A DNA stretch of 64,000 nucleotides from Prevotella sp. (lineage in GTDB: Bacteria > Bacteroidota > Bacteroidia > Bacteroidales > Bacteroidaceae), in NCBI GenBank assembly GCA_017467535.1, contig JAFUST010000034.1:19202-83201 (forward strand). The letters run 5' to 3'. The notes beneath the pieces were generated by a model that was not told where the DNA came from, searched no databases, and was given only the letters and a program-made list of their open reading frames with translations. Positions 61,204 to 64,000 of this stretch are shown here, in pieces (the stretch's first letter is position 1; every line of letters starts with the position of its first letter). A program made the position numbers and the translations under genes.

Positions 61204-62316
61204 ATGAGACCGGGCAGTAGTAGCGACAAGAAGGAACTGGGCATCTACCTGACGCTCTGGGTGACGCTCTTTGCGGCACCGCTGATCAGTGCCTACATCC
61301 AGGCCGACGCGGCGGAGGGCTCGTTCCGCTGGGCCGACGTGACGGACGTGTGGCGCAAGTTCGCCGTCTATCTCGTGGCCTTCCTCATCCACAACTTCCT
61401 CCTGGCGCCCCTGCTCATCTACCGCCAGCGCCGTGCGCTCTACGGCGGCGCGCTGGCCGTGCTGCTGGCGTGCTTCATAGCCGTGCAGTGCGCCCACCGG
61501 CCGCACCATCCCGAGCCCCGCGGCCCGCACGGACAGGAGCAGCGCCAGATGACGATGCCGCCGCCGCCGCTGCCGATGGACGAATGGCACGACACGGGCG
61601 AGCCGGGCCGCCGGCTGGTGGGCGAGCAGGACATCGTGGCCACCATCATGCTCATCTTCATGATCGGCATGAACCTCGGACTGAAGTACTACTTCCGCCA
61701 CCGCCGCGACAGCGAGCAACTGGCCCTGCTGGAGCGCCGCAGCCTGGAGCAGCAACTGGAGTATCTGAAGTATCAGATCAACCCCCACTTCCTGATGAAC
61801 ACGCTGAACAACATCCACGCCCTCGTCGACATCGACCCCGAGCAGGCCAAGGAGAGCATCGTGGACCTCTCGCGGATCATGCGCTTCGTGCTCTACGAAG
61901 GCTCGAAGCAGAAGGTGCCCCTGCGCCAGGAACTCATCTTCCTGGACAACTACATCCAACTGATGCGCATGCGCGTGGCCGACCAGGTGGACATCAGCGT
62001 AGACATACCCCCCGCCGCGGCCGACCACGAGATACCGCCGCTGATGCTCATCACCTTCGTGGAGAACGCCTTCAAGCACGGCGTCAGTTACCAGCAGCAC
62101 TCCTTCATCGACATCAGCATCACCCTCAGCGACGAGGGCCTGCTGCGCTTCCGCTGCCGCAACAGCAAGGTGCCCCAGGGCGAAGACCGCCACCACGGAG
62201 GCGTGGGCCTGCAGAACGTGCGCCGCCGCCTCGACCTGATCTACGGCCGCCGCTACACGCTCGACATCAGCGACACCGCAGACACCTACACCGTCAACCT
62301 CACACTACCACTATGA
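61204..62316 (+). CDS. LytS-family sensor histidine kinase
   Basis: A 370-aa inner-membrane kinase. Four hydrophobic segments lie near residues 11-31, 56-75, 80-98 and 139-158. A coiled coil leads to the His_kinase domain with the phosphorylation motif YQINPHFLMNTLNNIH (His near 198), then the ATPase region VENAFKHGVSY near 280 and GVGLQNVRRRLDLIYG near 335. A Pro/His/Arg-rich loop lies between the third and fourth segments. The stop overlaps the regulator gene by four bases. The signal is unknown. Confidence 0.92.
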   Translation: MRPGSSSDKKELGIYLTLWVTLFAAPLISAYIQADAAEGSFRWADVTDVWRKFAVYLVAFLIHNFLLAPLLIYRQRRALYGGALAVLLACFIAVQCAHRPHHPEPRGPHGQEQRQMTMPPPPLPMDEWHDTGEPGRRLVGEQDIVATIMLIFMIGMNLGLKYYFRHRRDSEQLALLERRSLEQQLEYLKYQINPHFLMNTLNNIHALVDIDPEQAKESIVDLSRIMRFVLYEGSKQKVPLRQELIFLDNYIQLMRMRVADQVDISVDIPPAAADHEIPPLMLITFVENAFKHGVSYQQHSFIDISITLSDEGLLRFRCRNSKVPQGEDRHHGGVGLQNVRRRLDLIYGRRYTLDISDTADTYTVNLTLPL

Positions 62317-63047
62317 TACGAGTATTAGCCATCGACGACGAGCCACTGGCCCTGCGCCAACTCGTCACCTACATCCAGAAGGTGCCCTTCCTCACGCTCG
62401 CCGGAGAATGCCGCAGCGCCGCCGAGGCACGCACGCTGATGGAGCAGGACGTGGTGGACGCCATCTTCTGCGACATCCACATGCCCGACCTCTCGGGCAT
62501 GGACTTCGTGCGCTCGCTGCCCGCGCCGCCCCTCATCGTCTTCACCACCGCCTACTCCGAGTACGCCCTCGAGGGCTACAGCGTCAACGCCGTGGACTAT
62601 CTGCTGAAGCCCTTCGGCATGAACGATTTTTTGCGCGCGGCCTTGAAAATACAAGAACAATATAACCTGCGCCACCCCGGCCAGCCCCAGCAGCAGAGCA
62701 GCCCCGTGCAGTCCGACGGCACCATCTTCGTCAAGACCGACTACCGCGTGGTGCGCCTCGCCATCAGCGACATACGCTACGTGGAGGGCATGAGCGAGTA
62801 CCTGAAGATACACCTCGACGGCCAGCCCCGCCCCGTGGTCACCCTGCTGTCGATGAAGAAGATGGAGGACTACCTGCCCCCCGCCCGCTTCATGCGCATA
62901 CACCGCTCCTACATCGTCAACCTGGAGAAGATACAGGAGGTGAACAAGAACCGCGTCATCCTCGATGCCGACACCTACCTGCCCATCGGCGACCTCTACC
63001 GCGAGCGTTTCAACGACTACCTGAGCCGCAACTTCCTGGGCAAATAG
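62313..63047 (+). CDS. LytTR-family response regulator
   Basis: A 244-aa regulator partner of the kinase above. The receiver domain has the acidic pair VLAIDDEP (9-11), the phosphoacceptor Asp in IFCDIHMPDLSG near residue 53, and the Lys in DYLLKPFG near 101. The LytTR DNA-binding domain occupies about 138-240 (IFVKTDYRVVRLAISDIRYV, FMRIHRSYIVNLEKIQEVNK). ATG at 62313 overlaps the kinase stop. A palindromic TTTTTTTCGAAAAAAA at 63052-63067 just after the stop may assist termination. Confidence 0.94.
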   Translation: MIRVLAIDDEPLALRQLVTYIQKVPFLTLAGECRSAAEARTLMEQDVVDAIFCDIHMPDLSGMDFVRSLPAPPLIVFTTAYSEYALEGYSVNAVDYLLKPFGMNDFLRAALKIQEQYNLRHPGQPQQQSSPVQSDGTIFVKTDYRVVRLAISDIRYVEGMSEYLKIHLDGQPRPVVTLLSMKKMEDYLPPARFMRIHRSYIVNLEKIQEVNKNRVILDADTYLPIGDLYRERFNDYLSRNFLGK

Positions 63048-63077
63048 CAGTTTTTTTCGAAAAAAAGTGCCCAAACA

Positions 63078-63109
63078 TTTGGCGGTGTCGCATAATTTGC
63101 GTACCTTTG
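63078..63109 (+). promoter_or_regulatory. Promoter of tRNA-His
   Basis: TTTG (63078-63081), 20 bases, TACCTTTG (63102-63109), 19 bases before the mature tRNA. Confidence 0.7.
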
Positions 63110-63128
63110 CACCCGCAAAACCGACATG

Positions 63129-63202
63129 GTGCCCGTAGTTCAGTTGGTTAGAGCGTCAGATTGTGGTTCTGAATGTCGTGGGTTCGAGTCCCACCGGGCA
63201 CC
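63129..63202 (+). tRNA. tRNA-His (GTG)
   Basis: The acceptor stem GTGCCCG/CGGGCAC, a D-arm with TTGGTTAGAG, the anticodon loop TTGTGGT with anticodon GTG and the T-arm GTGGGTTCGAGTCCCAC are all complete. G at 63128 can serve as the encoded G-1 opposite the discriminator C at 63202, as required for tRNA-His. CCA is not encoded. Confidence 0.97.
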
Positions 63203-63209
63203 CTCCGAA

Positions 63210-63244
63210 ACGAGACATCGCCGATAGGCAATGTCTCGTTTTTT
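63210..63244 (+). terminator. First terminator after tRNA-His
   Basis: ACGAGACAT (63210-63218) pairs with ATGTCTCGT (63231-63239), followed by a run of T. Confidence 0.85.
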
Positions 63245-63266
63245 GAGCAGTGCAAACGGCTCAGGA

Positions 63267-63308
63267 AAAAAAAGAGACATCGCCAAGATAGGCGGTGTCT
63301 CTTTTTTT
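63267..63308. terminator. Second terminator, near-duplicate of the first
   Basis: AAAGAGACATCGCC pairs with GGCGGTGTCTCTTT around AAGATA, flanked by A-run and T-run, so it can work in both directions: for the tRNA and for the reverse-strand small gene. It shares GAGACATCGCC and the following GAGCAGTGC with the first unit, which points to a local duplication. Confidence 0.8.
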
Positions 63309-63325
63309 GTGAGCAGTGCGGGGGC

Positions 63326-63427
63326 TCAGAGGCCCATGCAGGAGGTGGTGCCCAGGGCGGTCAGGGCGGCGGTCAGGATGCTGACGATGACCTGCAGGAT
63401 GGTCTTCAGTGCTTCTTTGTTCTTCAT
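63326..63427 (-). CDS. Smalltalk-type small protein
   Basis: A 33-residue protein: MKNKEALKTILQVIVSILTA followed by ALTALGTTSCMGL. It matches the Bacteroidetes smalltalk family: a charged start, one hydrophobic helix and a terminal lipobox-like TSC. Members are usually next to an HU-like gene, as here (63518-63997, same strand). Function unknown; its Cys may be lipidated. Confidence 0.85.
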   Translation of the reverse strand: MKNKEALKTILQVIVSILTAALTALGTTSCMGL

Positions 63428-63473
63428 GGTTCTTTAGGGTTTTAAGGGTGAATGATGGTTCTTTCTGGGGGGG

Positions 63474-63502
63474 AGCAGGTTGCTGTGATACAGCAACCTG
63501 CT
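63474..63502. other. Perfect 12-bp stem-loop between HU-like and smalltalk genes
   Basis: AGCAGGTTGCTG (63474-63485) and CAGCAACCTGCT (63491-63502) flank TGATA. No T-run follows on either strand, so it is more likely a processing or attenuation hairpin within a shared transcript than a classic terminator. Confidence 0.6.
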
Positions 63503-63517
63503 GGACGCGCGGTGCCT

Positions 63518-63997
63518 TTAGGGGTTCTCGGTGCCGTCGGGGGTGTCGCTGCCGCCGTCCTCCTCGTCGTCCTTGGGGTCGGGCTTGAGGTCGTCGATGT
63601 TGATGAACTCGGCCTTCTTGAGGAACTCGCGGCTGGAGATGTTCTCCTCGGCGGCCTGCTCGGGCAGGAAGCGCACATGCAGGCCCTTGATGTCCTTGGC
63701 CACGTTGTAGGTCTCCTTCTTGGCCACGCCCTTCGACTCGATGGAGCAGTAGAAGGTGCCCAGTCCGTCGATCTTGACGCGCTTGGAGTTGAGCAGCATC
63801 TCGATGAGGCAGGAGCGGAACTTCTCGAGCACGCCGTAGACGACGTCGGTGGTGTAGAGCGATCCGTGGTCGGAGATGTGCTGTGCCAGTCGGCGGGTGT
63901 TCATGGTCTCGATGCTCTTCACGCGGGCGTACCACTTGCCGTAGGCGGTAGACTCGGCGTTGTTGTTGCGGTTCACTTGATACAGGATTCTTGCCAT
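63518..63997 (-). CDS. HU-like DNA-binding protein (HU-related family)
   Basis: A 159-aa protein of the Bacteroidetes HU-related group. The domain starts ARILYQVNRNNNAESTAYGKWYARV, with IETMNTRRLAQHISDHGSLYTTDVVYGVLEKF, and the DNA-binding arm region KRVKIDGLGTFYCSIESKGV near 72. A charged C-terminal tail (DDEEDGGSDTPDGTENP) extends beyond the fold. Start ATG at 63997, three bases from the window end; its upstream region is not visible. Confidence 0.9.
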   Translation of the reverse strand: MARILYQVNRNNNAESTAYGKWYARVKSIETMNTRRLAQHISDHGSLYTTDVVYGVLEKFRSCLIEMLLNSKRVKIDGLGTFYCSIESKGVAKKETYNVAKDIKGLHVRFLPEQAAEENISSREFLKKAEFINIDDLKPDPKDDEEDGGSDTPDGTENP

Positions 63998-64000
63998 AAT

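Overview
The window reads as a chromosomal segment of a Bacteroidales bacterium, most likely Prevotellaceae (inference). Seen directly: many promoters of the Bacteroidetes form TAnnTTTG with a TTTG/TTG about 19-21 bases upstream, few Shine-Dalgarno sites, and a tmRNA whose tag reads GNNEYALAA. Family content agrees: an SLBB export protein, a BspA-like LRR protein, GLPGLI proteins, a type III glutamine synthetase, a smalltalk/HU pair and menaquinone genes. Most genes look GC-rich; about 2.9-13.9 kb is clearly more AT-rich.

Layout. (1) 1-17.8 kb: partial ssrA (minus), then a Wzx/Wzy-type capsule or exopolysaccharide locus: SLBB exporter, flippase, GT2, a small orphan ORF, an IS110-type insertion sequence, a BspA-like surface protein, Wzz, EpsG-like polymerase, acyltransferase, GT4, GT2, a reverse-strand GT4, the initiating sugar-phosphate transferase, a lipocalin-like lipoprotein and a Wzi-like outer-membrane protein. 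(2) 17.9-19.9 kb: a secreted repeat protein, a histidine phosphatase and an intergenic 22-bp tandem repeat. (3) 20.0-26.1 kb: a tight five-gene operon of two GLPGLI proteins, a TonB-dependent receptor-like protein, a BlaI repressor and an M56 peptidase carrying a TonB C-terminal domain. Two perfect tandem dyads (AACTAA-N5-TTAGTT) sit at its promoter. (4) 26.1-30.9 kb: a 1579-aa exonuclease-RecQ-UvrD fusion preceded by a coupled 27-codon ORF. (5) 31-41 kb: threonine synthase, a FetAB-like ABC pair with a degenerate ATPase, agmatine deiminase and N-carbamoylputrescine amidase followed by glutamine synthetase III, a repeat-rich gap, a DUF554 membrane protein and serine acetyltransferase. (6) 41-49.6 kb: two AmpG-like transporters downstream of a GT2/HIT-like/SpoIID fusion, then rlmN and pdxA. 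(7) 49.6-52.6 kb: sigma-54 activator, LptE, a TPR-like protein and SecG. (8) 52.6-59.3 kb: menaquinone genes (menB, menD, menF, hotdog thioesterase) with a ROK kinase, interrupted by an opposite-strand uridine-kinase-like gene. (9) 59.4-64 kb: a helical lipoprotein, a Cthe_2159-type protein, a LytS/LytTR two-component system, tRNA-His, twin terminators, a smalltalk protein and an HU-like protein.

How the parts work together. The capsule genes form a nearly complete initiation, assembly, flipping, polymerisation, chain-length and export set. The GLPGLI-receptor-BlaI-M56 operon looks like a self-regulated trans-envelope sensing module and is the best candidate for an undescribed system. Agmatine breakdown releases ammonia that the adjacent glutamine synthetase could capture. 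Short palindromic or low-complexity insertions sit in frame inside conserved genes, and 7-8 bp or 22-bp tandem repeats occupy several gene junctions.
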